Assembly: GCA_025355505.1 (NCBI GenBank)
Contig: JANXZM010000049.1
Coordinates: forward strand, 1 to 64,000
Origin: Acidobacteriaceae bacterium
GTDB taxonomy: Bacteria > Acidobacteriota > Terriglobia > Terriglobales > Acidobacteriaceae
DNA: 64,000 bases
Reading direction: 5' to 3'
The position numbers and the translations under genes were made by a program. Positions 56,817-64,000 of the stretch are shown piece by piece. Within the stretch, counting starts at the first letter, position 1, and every line of letters begins with the position of its first letter. Under the pieces are notes generated by a model. That model was given only the letters and a program-made list of their open reading frames with translations, did not search any database and was not told the origin of the DNA.

Positions 56817-57623
56817 ATGCGTCGCGTACAGTTGATCGAAATCCATGAACAACCGTGGTTCCCGTCGTCTATTCGAGATGAGATCACGGATACGCTTCAG
56901 TTTGGGTTCAATCTCTTCAATGCTTATGCGCCCATCGTTCCGCTGCTGCAAAGCGCGCTGGAGTCTACGAAGAGCCGAACGGTTGTCGACATGTGTTCAG
57001 GCGGTGGAGGACCCTGGTTAGAGCTTGGTCGAACGCTGCAACATGGAAAGCTGCGAGGAGACGAGCCGGCGCTTCAGATTTGGCTCACGGATAAATATCC
57101 AAACCCTGGAGCAATTCAAAATATTAGAAGCGCTTCCGAGAATCACATTACCTTCTATCCAGACTCGGTGGATGCGATGAACGTTCCTGTGGAATTGAAG
57201 GGGTTTCGGACGATGTTCACTTCGTTCCATCATTTTTCGCCGTCGGGGGCTCGCGCCATATTGGAGGACGTCGTCAATGCCGGGGAAGGCATCGGCGTAT
57301 TTGAAATAACGCGGCGTGCTCCATTCACGATCGGGCTTATGTTTGCCTGGGTTCTTACTCTGGTCGTCTGCACTCCCTGGAGACGGCCGTTCCGCTGGTC
57401 ACGGTTGCTGTGGACGTATTTGGTTCCTGTTATTCCCCTGGTGTTGCTGTTCGATGGAGTGGTGTCGTGCCTGCGGACATATCGGACGCAGGAGTTGCGT
57501 GAGATCGTCGAAAAATTGACGGCAGGAGGATATCGGTGGGAGATTGGCGAGCTTTCGACTGGGAAGGCGCCAATTACATATCTGATTGGGTGTCCGGGGT
57601 TATGCGTTCCGGAGACTCATTGA
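56817..57623 (+). CDS. Methyltransferase-like protein with C-terminal membrane hairpin
   Basis: 268 residues. Residues 30-160 look like a class I SAM-dependent methyltransferase: VVDMCSGGGGPWLEL as motif I, then IWLTDKYPNPGAIQNI at the acidic-loop position and TMFTSFHHFSPSGARAILED in the later strand-helix. Two hydrophobic segments follow (TIGLMFAWVLTLVVCTPW near 172 and LLWTYLVPVIPLVLLFDGVVSC near 200), then a short soluble tail. This suggests attachment to the membrane, perhaps acting on a lipid or polyisoprenoid substrate; that is inference. No obvious pathway partner nearby. Confidence 0.65.
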   Translation: MRRVQLIEIHEQPWFPSSIRDEITDTLQFGFNLFNAYAPIVPLLQSALESTKSRTVVDMCSGGGGPWLELGRTLQHGKLRGDEPALQIWLTDKYPNPGAIQNIRSASENHITFYPDSVDAMNVPVELKGFRTMFTSFHHFSPSGARAILEDVVNAGEGIGVFEITRRAPFTIGLMFAWVLTLVVCTPWRRPFRWSRLLWTYLVPVIPLVLLFDGVVSCLRTYRTQELREIVEKLTAGGYRWEIGELSTGKAPITYLIGCPGLCVPETH

Positions 57624-57711
57624 ACACCAGCGCAATTGGAATGCGTTCTGGCCCGCCGGGGCTAAAGCCCATGCCGATCTCACAGGAGTACGCGGCCCTG
57701 AAGGGCCGCTC

Positions 57712-57804
57712 TTCCACGTTGATTTACACCTTCCACGGTGATTTACACCTTCACGGTGATTTACACCTTCCACGTTGATTCACACCTTCGCGGTGATTCA
57801 CACA
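57712..57804. repeat. Tandem repeat of five 18-19-base units
   Basis: Units start at 57712, 57731, 57750, 57768 and 57787 and follow the pattern TTCCACGTTGATTTACACC with single-base changes (G for T, C for T) and one single-base deletion. No spacers separate them, so this is not CRISPR. It lies between the convergent methyltransferase-like and M1 genes, next to GGCCCTGAAGGGCC. Confidence 0.85.
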
Positions 57805-57840
57805 TCGTGGAGTTTTCCGCAGCCCTGAAACTAGCCCCAG

Positions 57841-60252
57841 TTAGTTGGAAGCCAGCACATCGTCGTTGTAGTTCACCAGGGCGCGTTTTGGGGCATCTTT
57901 TAATCCCTTCAGCGGGACTTTCTGATCCACCGAATTGTTTCCGGTCAGGTGTGCGCGGCCGAGGTTTAAGGTGCGGCCATCTGCCAACTCCAGGTAGATC
58001 GGCACCACCATCCGGAACTTATCATCCACGCCGGACTGGGTGACTTTGAAGCCAAACACTACGTCGCCGTTTGCGTCTTTTTCAAACTTGTAGTCGATCT
58101 TGTAGGTGGGCAGGGCGGTGCCGAAGACATACTCGTTGAAGAACCAGTCCAGGCGATGGTTACCCTCTAGATCCATCTCCGCGGTCATGTGTTTGTCCAT
58201 CACGGCTTTGAAATCTTCGGTGGTAGCCGCTTTGCCGGAATAGGTCTTTACAAAATCCTGCATGGCGTCCTTGAAATTCTGGTCGCCGGTCTTGCGGTCC
58301 CACATCATCATGCGGATCATGTGGAGAATGTAGGCACCCTTGGGATAGATTAGGCGTCTGGTCACGTTGAAACCGGTGCGCGAGTTGTTCGCCCGGTATC
58401 CCATGGTTAAGGGGCCCGCGTCAATGGCCCGGAAACCTTGGGCGTCTCGTTCCAGCAACAACTCGCGCTCGTCGTTCCAGAACTCGATGAATTTCTTTGG
58501 ATTCTTCTCGATCATGCTGAGGTAGAGGGAGGCGGACATATCGGCGAAGCCTTCGCTCATCCACTGGTCGCGGCCGGAAGCAAAGCCGACCGTGTGTCCC
58601 CACCATTGGTGAGCAACTTCGTGGGCTGTGACTGCCTTCCAGTAGCCACGATCGGAATGGTCCAGGCCTAGAGAATGGCGGACGGTGGTGTCAAAGTAGT
58701 AGCAGATGGGAATCCAGACCAGTTCCGGCCACGATTGGCCGAAGTTGCACGCCGTCTGCTGCGTGAGCTGCAGGTGTTTGAACAGTGAAGGGCCGAAATA
58801 GTCGGTGTAGAGTTGCACCGCCATTTCGCCTTCGGCCAGCGCTTTCTTATTCAGGGAAAGGGTGCTCATGGTACCCAGCGCCACTGGCGCTCCCATATGC
58901 GAACCTTGCGAGGGCAAATCATCGTTGACGACATGCTGCAATGATTTCACCCAGTCGGGAGACTCTTCGTTGGCATAGGACTGGATGAAGTATTCGGGCT
59001 TGGTGAGTTTGGCTTCCTCTACCTTGAACTTGCCGAAGCTGAATCCCGCTACCGTCTGCGGGTTTTCACTTTTCCATACGGTTACATTCTGATTGCCCTC
59101 ATTGCTCTCGGAGACGAGTATGCCGGTCGCGGCCATCTTCATTCCTTTGGGAATGCGGAGAGTCATGTCATAGAGCGCGTATTCTCCCAATGCCGCACCC
59201 GGATGATTGGGATACCAGTCTTCACGAGCGACCGGAAAATAGTTACCGCTGCCCTCATTGCTCACGGCCTCTTTCCCGCCATAATTTGTGGTGATGGTGA
59301 ACTTCTCTCCTGCGCTGAGAGCTTTTGGCAAAATGACGGCGAAGTTGCCGTCGTCGTTCTTGTCCTCCTGAATGAAGGCAAGGGGCTGTCCGTTGGCGGT
59401 AACAGTCTGCACCCGTAAAGGCCGGAAGAGGTCGAAGGGGAGAACCCGCACGCCGTTGCGGAGTACAACAAGATCGGTGGTGGCCTTGCCGGAGAGGTAG
59501 CCGCTCTTTTCGAAGGTCACATCCAGTTGCTGATGCTCAATGCGCATCGGCCTGCCAACACTGCCCGGCGCGCGCTGGCCGGTAACACTGAAGGATGCCC
59601 AGTGACCCCATTTGTTCTCTTCATAGGTGCGGAAGTTGACTTGGTCCGAGTCCCAGTCGGGCTCAATCTCATAGATTTCCTTGTCGCTGTAACGCTTGCC
59701 GTGGATGAAGGCGACGAAGAGTCCGCCCGGCTCGGGGCTCAATACATCCTGCAGAATGCGCGCTTCCAGGTTGTCCTTGAGTTTGTGGCGCGTCGTATTC
59801 TGACTATCTTTCAGCAAGCCGCCATCGCAACCGCCAGATGCGGGGCTGCCGCCTTTCTTGATTTCGTCATAGGTAGAGTCCGTAAAGCGCAGGACCGCCT
59901 GACTGAAGTTCTCACTGAACTCATCCTCTTTCGTGAGCAGCTTCAAACTCTTGCGCTCGGATTCGAGGGGCGGGGCGAGGACAAAGTTGCCATCACCGGT
60001 GAAGACTGCGCCCGTGACTTTGCCCTGCACCGGCGTTACAAAGCACACCGTTCCCGATCGCAGATGGAATCTGCCCGCGTCGCGCTTCAAGACGAGGTTA
60101 CTGACGCTCACCGCCTCGCCTCCGAGCGTCAGGTTACGAAGTTGCTGGTAGGCAGGGTCGGAGTTAGAAGCAGGGGCGGGATTATCGGAAGCGTAAAGAG
60201 GAAGAAACGAACCAAGCAGAAGGGTGGTGGCAAACAAAATACGAGAAGCCAT
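57841..60252 (-). CDS. Secreted M1-family (aminopeptidase N-like) metallopeptidase
   Basis: About 803 residues from the ATG at 60252, giving a signal peptide (MASRILFATTLLLGSFLPLYA); AGGAGG lies 12 bases upstream. The zinc motif is HEVAHQWWGH (H544, E545, H548) with the third ligand in WMSEGFADMSASLYL, as in family M1. The long N-terminal beta region (about 20-400) is larger than in typical aminopeptidase N, and the exopeptidase GxMEN motif is not evident, so the specificity may differ. The C-terminus has a short beta domain. Probably periplasmic peptide degradation. Confidence 0.9.
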   Translation of the reverse strand: MASRILFATTLLLGSFLPLYASDNPAPASNSDPAYQQLRNLTLGGEAVSVSNLVLKRDAGRFHLRSGTVCFVTPVQGKVTGAVFTGDGNFVLAPPLESERKSLKLLTKEDEFSENFSQAVLRFTDSTYDEIKKGGSPASGGCDGGLLKDSQNTTRHKLKDNLEARILQDVLSPEPGGLFVAFIHGKRYSDKEIYEIEPDWDSDQVNFRTYEENKWGHWASFSVTGQRAPGSVGRPMRIEHQQLDVTFEKSGYLSGKATTDLVVLRNGVRVLPFDLFRPLRVQTVTANGQPLAFIQEDKNDDGNFAVILPKALSAGEKFTITTNYGGKEAVSNEGSGNYFPVAREDWYPNHPGAALGEYALYDMTLRIPKGMKMAATGILVSESNEGNQNVTVWKSENPQTVAGFSFGKFKVEEAKLTKPEYFIQSYANEESPDWVKSLQHVVNDDLPSQGSHMGAPVALGTMSTLSLNKKALAEGEMAVQLYTDYFGPSLFKHLQLTQQTACNFGQSWPELVWIPICYYFDTTVRHSLGLDHSDRGYWKAVTAHEVAHQWWGHTVGFASGRDQWMSEGFADMSASLYLSMIEKNPKKFIEFWNDERELLLERDAQGFRAIDAGPLTMGYRANNSRTGFNVTRRLIYPKGAYILHMIRMMMWDRKTGDQNFKDAMQDFVKTYSGKAATTEDFKAVMDKHMTAEMDLEGNHRLDWFFNEYVFGTALPTYKIDYKFEKDANGDVVFGFKVTQSGVDDKFRMVVPIYLELADGRTLNLGRAHLTGNNSVDQKVPLKGLKDAPKRALVNYNDDVLASN

Positions 60253-60335
60253 GGCGGAGAAGAGCCTCCTGTATAAAAGAGCACCGGTAGTATGCACGAT
60301 TTGCCGGTTTGTGCAAAGGATATCGATCACGAGAT

Positions 60336-60518
60336 ATGGAAGTAAATGATTTAGAGGAGATCGTGGAAGCGCTTCAGTCGGCGAGGCAAGACGGGGAGTT
60401 ACTCAGAAAGCTCAGTGGAGTCAGTGACCGACTTAAAGACCTTGCCCAAGCGAAAAGCTTGGACGGGGCACCCTTCTGGGTGCAGGATGGATGCGAAGTA
60501 CTTTACGCTTTCGCGTAA
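60336..60518 (+). CDS. Possible small protein (60 residues), doubtful
   Basis: ATG at 60336 to TAA at 60516-60518. The product, MEVNDLEEIVEALQSARQD and onward, reads as an amphipathic helix followed by VQDGCEVLYAFA. It overlaps the 3' end of the ferredoxin gene on the other strand by 16 bases and includes a CCCAAGC..GCTTGG hairpin. AGATATGG is the only upstream purine stretch. It may be chance. Confidence 0.25.
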   Translation: MEVNDLEEIVEALQSARQDGELLRKLSGVSDRLKDLAQAKSLDGAPFWVQDGCEVLYAFA

Positions 60519-60760
60519 TAGGCGGCGTTGTTTTCCAGAAACTGTTTGTTGTCATCGGGGAGTTCGTCTGCCACGAAGGTCGAGTCCGAGGTGCAGGCCG
60601 GGACGCAGGCGCCGCAATCGATGCAACCATCGGGGTCGACATAAAGCTGGGTCGCCGTCTCAAACTGGGGTTCGTCTTTCTTGGGATGGATGCAGTCGGT
60701 GGGGCAGACGTCCACGCAGAGCTCGTCCTTGATGCAGCTATCGGTGATTACATAGGCCAT
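60503..60760 (-). CDS. 7Fe-type (3Fe-4S/4Fe-4S) ferredoxin
   Basis: Small electron carrier, 85 residues. Cysteines are C9, C15, C19, C23 (CIKDELCVDVCPTDCI) and C46, C49, C52, C56 (CIDCGACVPAC). The wide first group matches the FdxA-type layout with one 3Fe-4S and one 4Fe-4S cluster. AGGA lies 10 bases before the ATG at 60760. About 80 and 120 bases upstream are two CRP/FNR-like dyads, so expression may respond to oxygen or a similar signal (inference). Partner enzymes are not nearby. Confidence 0.9.
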   Translation of the reverse strand: MAYVITDSCIKDELCVDVCPTDCIHPKKDEPQFETATQLYVDPDGCIDCGACVPACTSDSTFVADELPDDNKQFLENNAAYYAKA

Positions 60761-60831
60761 GATTGCTTTTCCTGCGATGTTTGCCGGAAGTAGTTCCAGT
60801 CATAGGTTAGCTAGGGAAGCCCGTCTTGGCG

Positions 60832-60845
60832 GTGACCTGCATCAC
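60832..60845. promoter_or_regulatory. CRP/FNR-like dyad, proximal
   Basis: GTGACCTGCATCAC: five-base half-sites separated by four bases, with one mismatch to a perfect dyad. The form GTGAT-N4-ATCAC is close to the FNR consensus TTGAT-N4-ATCAA. Its centre is about 78 bases before the ferredoxin ATG. Confidence 0.45.
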
Positions 60846-60874
60846 AGGGCAGCGCGGGTTAATCACACAGAACG

Positions 60875-60888
60875 GTGATGGGGATCAC
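60875..60888. promoter_or_regulatory. CRP/FNR-like dyad, distal
   Basis: GTGATGGGGATCAC, a perfect dyad with a four-base centre. Its centre is 43 bases (about four helical turns) from the proximal site, so both would face the same side of the DNA. Confidence 0.5.
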
Positions 60889-60950
60889 GGGCGGGGAAAG
60901 GGTTGGTGGAGTATAAAGTCTGCAATTGCAATCCTGAGTAGAAGTAAAGA

Positions 60951-61010
60951 ATTGCCCGGCCTCACCCCACGACCCCACACAGCCGCCACCCAGGCGGCGG
61001 GCCGGGCAAT
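60951..61010 (-). terminator. Nested hairpin downstream of the gamma-carbonic anhydrase gene
   Basis: Perfect outer arms ATTGCCCGGCC (60951-60961) and GGCCGGGCAAT (61000-61010), with an inner stem GCCGCC / GGCGGC (60982-60987, 60993-60998). It lies 50 bases after the stop of the minus-strand gene, so it can act as its terminator; it may also be a dispersed element. Confidence 0.55.
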
Positions 61011-61023
61011 ATCAAACTGGAAA

Positions 61024-61053
61024 CGTTGAATCATTGAGACATTGAATCATTGC
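61024..61053. repeat. CATTGAATCA-type repeat, third location
   Basis: CGTTGAATCATTGAGACATTGAATCATTG, in two partial units, matches the stretches at 12241-12316 and 14024-14072. It ends 7 bases from the stop of the gamma-carbonic anhydrase gene. All three locations sit just after gene ends. Confidence 0.6.
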
Positions 61054-61059
61054 CAAGAG

Positions 61060-61581
61060 CTACTGGCTTTTTCTTTCCATCAAGTAGCAGTCTTTGTATC
61101 CTAGATAATTGTTGGCGTAGCGGAGGATTGTTTCCTGGTCTTTTTCGTTTAGATGGCGGCGGAATTTTCCTGGGGAGCCCATCCAGAGGGAATTTGGTTC
61201 GACTGTTGTTTTTTCGGGGATGAGGGTGCCGGCGGCGATGATGGAACCGGAACCGATGACGGCACCGTTGAGGATGATGGAGCCCATGCCAATGAGGCAG
61301 CGGGCTTCGATGGTGCAGCCGTGGAGGATGACGTTGTGGCCCACGGTGACGTAGTCGCCAAGGTAGACGCCGTATTGTTCTTTCATGCCGTGGAGGATGG
61401 AATTGTCCTGAATGTTGGAATAGTGGCCGACGCGGATCTGGTGGACATCGCCGCGGAGGACGGCGTTCATCCAGATACTGGAGTGCTCGCCTAGAATGAC
61501 GTCGCCGATGAGTTGGGCGGAGTCGTCGATGTAGGCGGTGTCGGGGAATTGGGGAGTGACGCCTTTGTAGGAGCGGATCAT
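61060..61581 (-). CDS. Gamma-type carbonic anhydrase family protein
   Basis: 173 residues forming a left-handed beta helix from hexapeptide repeats (IGDVILGEHSSIWMNAVLRGD and on). The metal-binding histidines of the family are visible in SILHGMKE, VTVGHNVILHGC and spacing between them. Some family members are active carbonic anhydrases and others (YrdA/PaaY type) have uncertain activity, so the reaction is not certain. The trimeric enzyme would be cytosolic. It is followed by a CATTGAATCA repeat and a nested hairpin. Confidence 0.92.
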   Translation of the reverse strand: MIRSYKGVTPQFPDTAYIDDSAQLIGDVILGEHSSIWMNAVLRGDVHQIRVGHYSNIQDNSILHGMKEQYGVYLGDYVTVGHNVILHGCTIEARCLIGMGSIILNGAVIGSGSIIAAGTLIPEKTTVEPNSLWMGSPGKFRRHLNEKDQETILRYANNYLGYKDCYLMERKSQ

Positions 61582-61812
61582 GGATTTATCAGATGCTGGA
61601 AGCGCTTTGTCGGACCCACGGTTTCGGAAAATGCGTGTGGGACCGCCTTCCGGGCGAAGTCAAGATACCATGCCTTGCTCAGCGGTAGAAAGGCAAACCA
61701 TTCACCACCAAGGGCACGAAGGTTCACGAAGGTCTGGAGTTGCTGGATGAAGAAGCGGGGAAATACATTGCAGCGGGCCAGTGAGGCGTCTTTGTGATTA
61801 AATTCAGGGCGT

Positions 61813-63222
61813 ATGGATCCCCTTGAACTTTCTTCTGAAGACTTCCGGCGTCTGGCGGCAAACGTTGTGGAGCTGGCTGCTGAATACATTTCCACTCTGG
61901 ACGCTCGCCGCACTTTTCCTATAACCACGGGCGCGGAAGTCGAACGCCTGTTTGCGCAGGAGTTACCGGAGCAGGCGATGGGCGAGCGGGCCTTGGCCGC
62001 GCTCGGGGACGTAATCGCGCAGTCGCGGGCGCAAAACGGAAGGTTTTTTGGATATGTGCAAGGCCCGGGAGAGCCGGTGGCGGCTCTGGGCGATCTGCTG
62101 GCCTCGATCTTGAATCAGAACATGACGGCTTGGCGGTCTGCACCGGCGGGCGTGACCATTGAGCGGACGGTGGTGCGGTGGCTGGCGGAGGCGGTGGGCT
62201 GCGAGGGTTTTTTCGGAACGCTTACCGGCGGAGGGTCGGCGGCGAACCTGATGGGATTGACGATGGCGCGTGAGGCGAAGACTCCGGCCAACGAGTGCGG
62301 ACTTCGCCATGCGGCTGCGGGCGTGATCTACGCCTCCGAGCAAGTGCACATGGCGGTGCCGAAGGCTGTGGCGATGCTTGGCATCGGTCGGGAGAACCTG
62401 CGGGTTGTGCCGTGTGACGCATCCTACCGGATGATCCCGTCGCAACTGGAGCAGGCCATACGGCGCGACCAGGCGGAGGGCACGATTCCGATCGCGGTGG
62501 TTGCGTCGGCGGGCACGGTGAATACGGGGGCGATTGATCCGCTGCGAGAAATTGCCGACATCGCTCACGCGCACGGCGCATGGATGCACGTGGACGGAGC
62601 TTATGGAGCGCTGGCTGCGATTGCCGTCCCGGGAAAATTCGAGGGGCTGGCGCTTGCGGATTCGCTTTCGCTCGATCCGCACAAGTGGCTTTACCAGCCA
62701 CTCGATTGCGGATGTCTGCTGTATCGCGATGTTGGCATGGCGCGCCGGACATTCGCTTATACGGGGGACTATGCCAAGCAGCTCAGCAGCGATCCGGTGG
62801 AGGGCTTCGCATTTTTCGAGGAGTCGATTGAACTTTCGCGGCGCTGCCGCGCGCTGAAGCTCTGGCTTTCGCTGCGGTATCACGGGCTCGCGGCTTTTCG
62901 GGCAGCGATCCGGAAGGACCTGGAGTGCGCGCAGCGGCTGGCGACGGCGGTCGCGGGTTCTCCCGCGCTTGAACTACTGGCCCCGGTGGAACTGAGCGCG
63001 GTCTGCTTCCGGCACCTTTTGGGTAAGGACGCTTCCGAGGAAGAGCGCAATCGCTTCAACTTGGCTTTGCTCAAGCGCATTGTGGCGCGCGGCCGGGTCT
63101 ATCTGTCGAATGCCGTGTTGCACGGCAAGTTCTGCCTGCGTGCCTGCATTGTCAACCATCTCACCAAAGAAACGGACATTGATGCGGTGGTTCCCGAGGT
63201 ACTGGCGGCAGTCCAAGAGTGA
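61813..63222 (+). CDS. PLP-dependent aromatic-L-amino-acid-decarboxylase-type enzyme
   Basis: 469 residues of the group II decarboxylase family. The PLP lysine is K291 in LDPHKWLYQP. Also visible are GGGSAANLMGLTMARE, YASEQVHMAVPKAVAMLG, and HVDGAYGALAAI with the PLP-pyridine Asp. Substrates of relatives include DOPA, tryptophan, tyrosine and phenylalanine; aspartate/glutamate forms also exist. The actual substrate cannot be read. No ribosome site is obvious before the ATG at 61813. The gene stands alone, with the carbonic anhydrase divergent upstream. Confidence 0.9.
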   Translation: MDPLELSSEDFRRLAANVVELAAEYISTLDARRTFPITTGAEVERLFAQELPEQAMGERALAALGDVIAQSRAQNGRFFGYVQGPGEPVAALGDLLASILNQNMTAWRSAPAGVTIERTVVRWLAEAVGCEGFFGTLTGGGSAANLMGLTMAREAKTPANECGLRHAAAGVIYASEQVHMAVPKAVAMLGIGRENLRVVPCDASYRMIPSQLEQAIRRDQAEGTIPIAVVASAGTVNTGAIDPLREIADIAHAHGAWMHVDGAYGALAAIAVPGKFEGLALADSLSLDPHKWLYQPLDCGCLLYRDVGMARRTFAYTGDYAKQLSSDPVEGFAFFEESIELSRRCRALKLWLSLRYHGLAAFRAAIRKDLECAQRLATAVAGSPALELLAPVELSAVCFRHLLGKDASEEERNRFNLALLKRIVARGRVYLSNAVLHGKFCLRACIVNHLTKETDIDAVVPEVLAAVQE

Positions 63223-63514
63223 AAACAGAGGACGCGGGAACGGGCACAGGAGTACTTGAAGGCGCATGCCGCGACGCAGGCTCTGACGGAGGTGGATCGC
63301 TACATCGGCGACCGGGCAGTGAAGAGCTATCTCATCCACTGCGCACAAGCCTTTCGCCCTGAGCTTAACAGGCTGTGGTGAAACTCCAGCGCCCAAAACC
63401 AGCGCCTAAAGGCGCCCTCATAACACGGCACTTACGGTATGCCTGAACCTGAAGGCATACCCTGATACAAAACATGCTTGCACCACGGGCGGCTAAGTCA
63501 GTTCTACTCAGTTG
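63223..63514. other. Spacer holding a palindromic repeat
   Basis: About 290 bases between the decarboxylase stop and the next stop on the other strand. The repeat at 63364-63496 fills much of it. The remaining 140 bases (63223-63363) have no convincing coding sequence. Confidence 0.6.
63364..63496. repeat. Nested palindromic unit B (second copy)
   Basis: Outer arms (ACAGGCTGTGGTG near 63368 and CACCACGGGCGGCT near 63482) pair imperfectly. The inner palindrome GCGCCTAAAGGCGC (63402-63415) is identical to the first copy at 31572. The second stem is GGTATGCCT / AGGCATACC (63436-63444, 63453-63461), different in sequence from the first copy but still fully paired, and again followed by CTGATAC. 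Confidence 0.8.
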
Positions 63515-64000
63515 CTATTGATCCGCGCCCACGAGTTGAACGGCGTCAATCTCATTCCATCCGGGGACGACATTGGTTGCGAGCGTGACTTTAACGTGGT
63601 CAGTCTTGAAGGTGGTCTTGGGGAATTTGACCATGAGATAGTTCAATTCTGTCGTGGGATCGTTGCCTTGCCAGACGGCGTGGGCTCCGCCCTGCTCATC
63701 GTAAACTTCAATTTTGATGATCGCTCCCGAGCCGCAGGACTCGCGAACGCGCACCTCAGTGGCATGCACCGGTCGCGGATATTTCAAATCCAGCCACTCA
63801 ATGCCGCCATCCTGGGTTTTGGATGTCCAGGCGGCTCCGTTGTCCCCGTAGTTATCAACATTGGGAGCTCCGGTCGCCTGATTGGCCGACCAACTGTCGG
63901 TGCCTTTGGCGTCATTGTAGGTTGAGGAGGCAGTGGCCTGAATGGCCCACTGGCCGTTGGGATCTTTCTTGATTTCATCTTGCTTCAATGCCCATTCGGC
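63515..64000 (-). CDS. Discoidin-like domain protein (partial, cut by the window edge)
   Basis: At least 160 residues; the frame is open at the right edge (AEWALKQDEIKKD), so the N-terminus is missing. The visible part resembles a galactose-binding/discoidin-like beta sandwich: AIQATASSTYNDAKGTDSWSANQATGAPN, DGGIEWLDLKYPRPVHATEVRVRE and a final GWNEIDAVQLVG. Such domains bind carbohydrates or are appended to larger envelope proteins. Function unknown. Confidence 0.75.
   Translation of the reverse strand, partial: AEWALKQDEIKKDPNGQWAIQATASSTYNDAKGTDSWSANQATGAPNVDNYGDNGAAWTSKTQDGGIEWLDLKYPRPVHATEVRVRESCGSGAIIKIEVYDEQGGAHAVWQGNDPTTELNYLMVKFPKTTFKTDHVKVTLATNVVPGWNEIDAVQLVGADQ

Larger units (their letters stand above)
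60761..61059. other. Ferredoxin upstream region
   Basis: 300 bases without a gene. It holds the two GTGA-N-ATCAC dyads at 60832 and 60875, the nested hairpin 60951-61010 and the TTGAATCATTG repeat at 61024-61053. No further structure seen. Confidence 0.6.

Noticed and set aside
57712-57804. Possible CRISPR array
   Set aside because: Units are contiguous 18-19-base repeats with no spacers and no cas genes in the window.

Overview
The window looks like a chromosomal segment of an Acidobacteriota bacterium, probably class Terriglobia (Koribacter-like). This is inferred from the high-GC dense coding, a Ser/Thr kinase fused to a PD40 propeller, a secreted carboxypeptidase-regulatory-domain protein, menaquinone synthesis by the futalosine route, many DUF4440, PD40 and TonB-C proteins, and many short palindromic repeats between genes. 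No rRNA, tRNA, CRISPR array, intact insertion sequence or phage was seen.

Layout. 0.1-9 kb: a minus-strand pentose phosphate cluster read tkt, tal-pgi (fused), gnd, zwf, pgl. 9.2-12.2 kb: a GAF/HD-GYP protein divergent from a GAF-membrane-TonB-C fusion. 12.3-20.3 kb: a GT2 glycosyltransferase, a carboxypeptidase-regulatory-like protein, mqnC, a YqaA-type membrane protein and a PD40 kinase. 20.5-28.1 kb: mqnA, then dprA, a four-helix-bundle (S23-type) gene, topA, an unknown gene, a 45-residue membrane protein, bioY and mqnD. 28-35 kb: an M49-type peptidase, a HAD hydrolase, an IPT/TIG lipoprotein, 0.8 kb of repeats, then a TonB/M48 protease pair. 35-43 kb: an APC permease, a sodium:solute symporter divergent from a BadF-type sugar kinase, an unknown gene, an MscS channel, a shortened TolB-like protein and a DUF4440 protein. 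43-48 kb: mutL, an unknown winged-helix-like gene, cmk, and a decayed PD-(D/E)XK endonuclease pseudogene. 48.4-52.3 kb: a soluble hybrid histidine kinase, an NtrC-type regulator and a small companion. 52.7-64 kb: aspS, a DUF4440 protein, hisS, a methyltransferase-like membrane protein, an M1 aminopeptidase, a ferredoxin, a gamma-carbonic anhydrase, a PLP decarboxylase and a partial discoidin-like protein.

The five carbon-metabolism genes cover the oxidative and non-oxidative pentose phosphate branches plus hexose-phosphate isomerisation. MqnA, MqnC and MqnD supply three of the futalosine menaquinone steps; MqnE and MqnB are not here. The 48-52 kb genes look like one signalling module. The most unusual material is (i) the GAF-TM-TonB-C fusion opposite a GAF/HD-GYP gene, (ii) the kinase/NtrC/pseudo-receiver trio with a sigma-54-type promoter before the third gene, (iii) several families of intergenic hairpins whose copies differ by compensating changes, and (iv) two CRP/FNR-like dyads upstream of the ferredoxin. 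I did not find a clearly new multi-gene defence or biosynthetic system.
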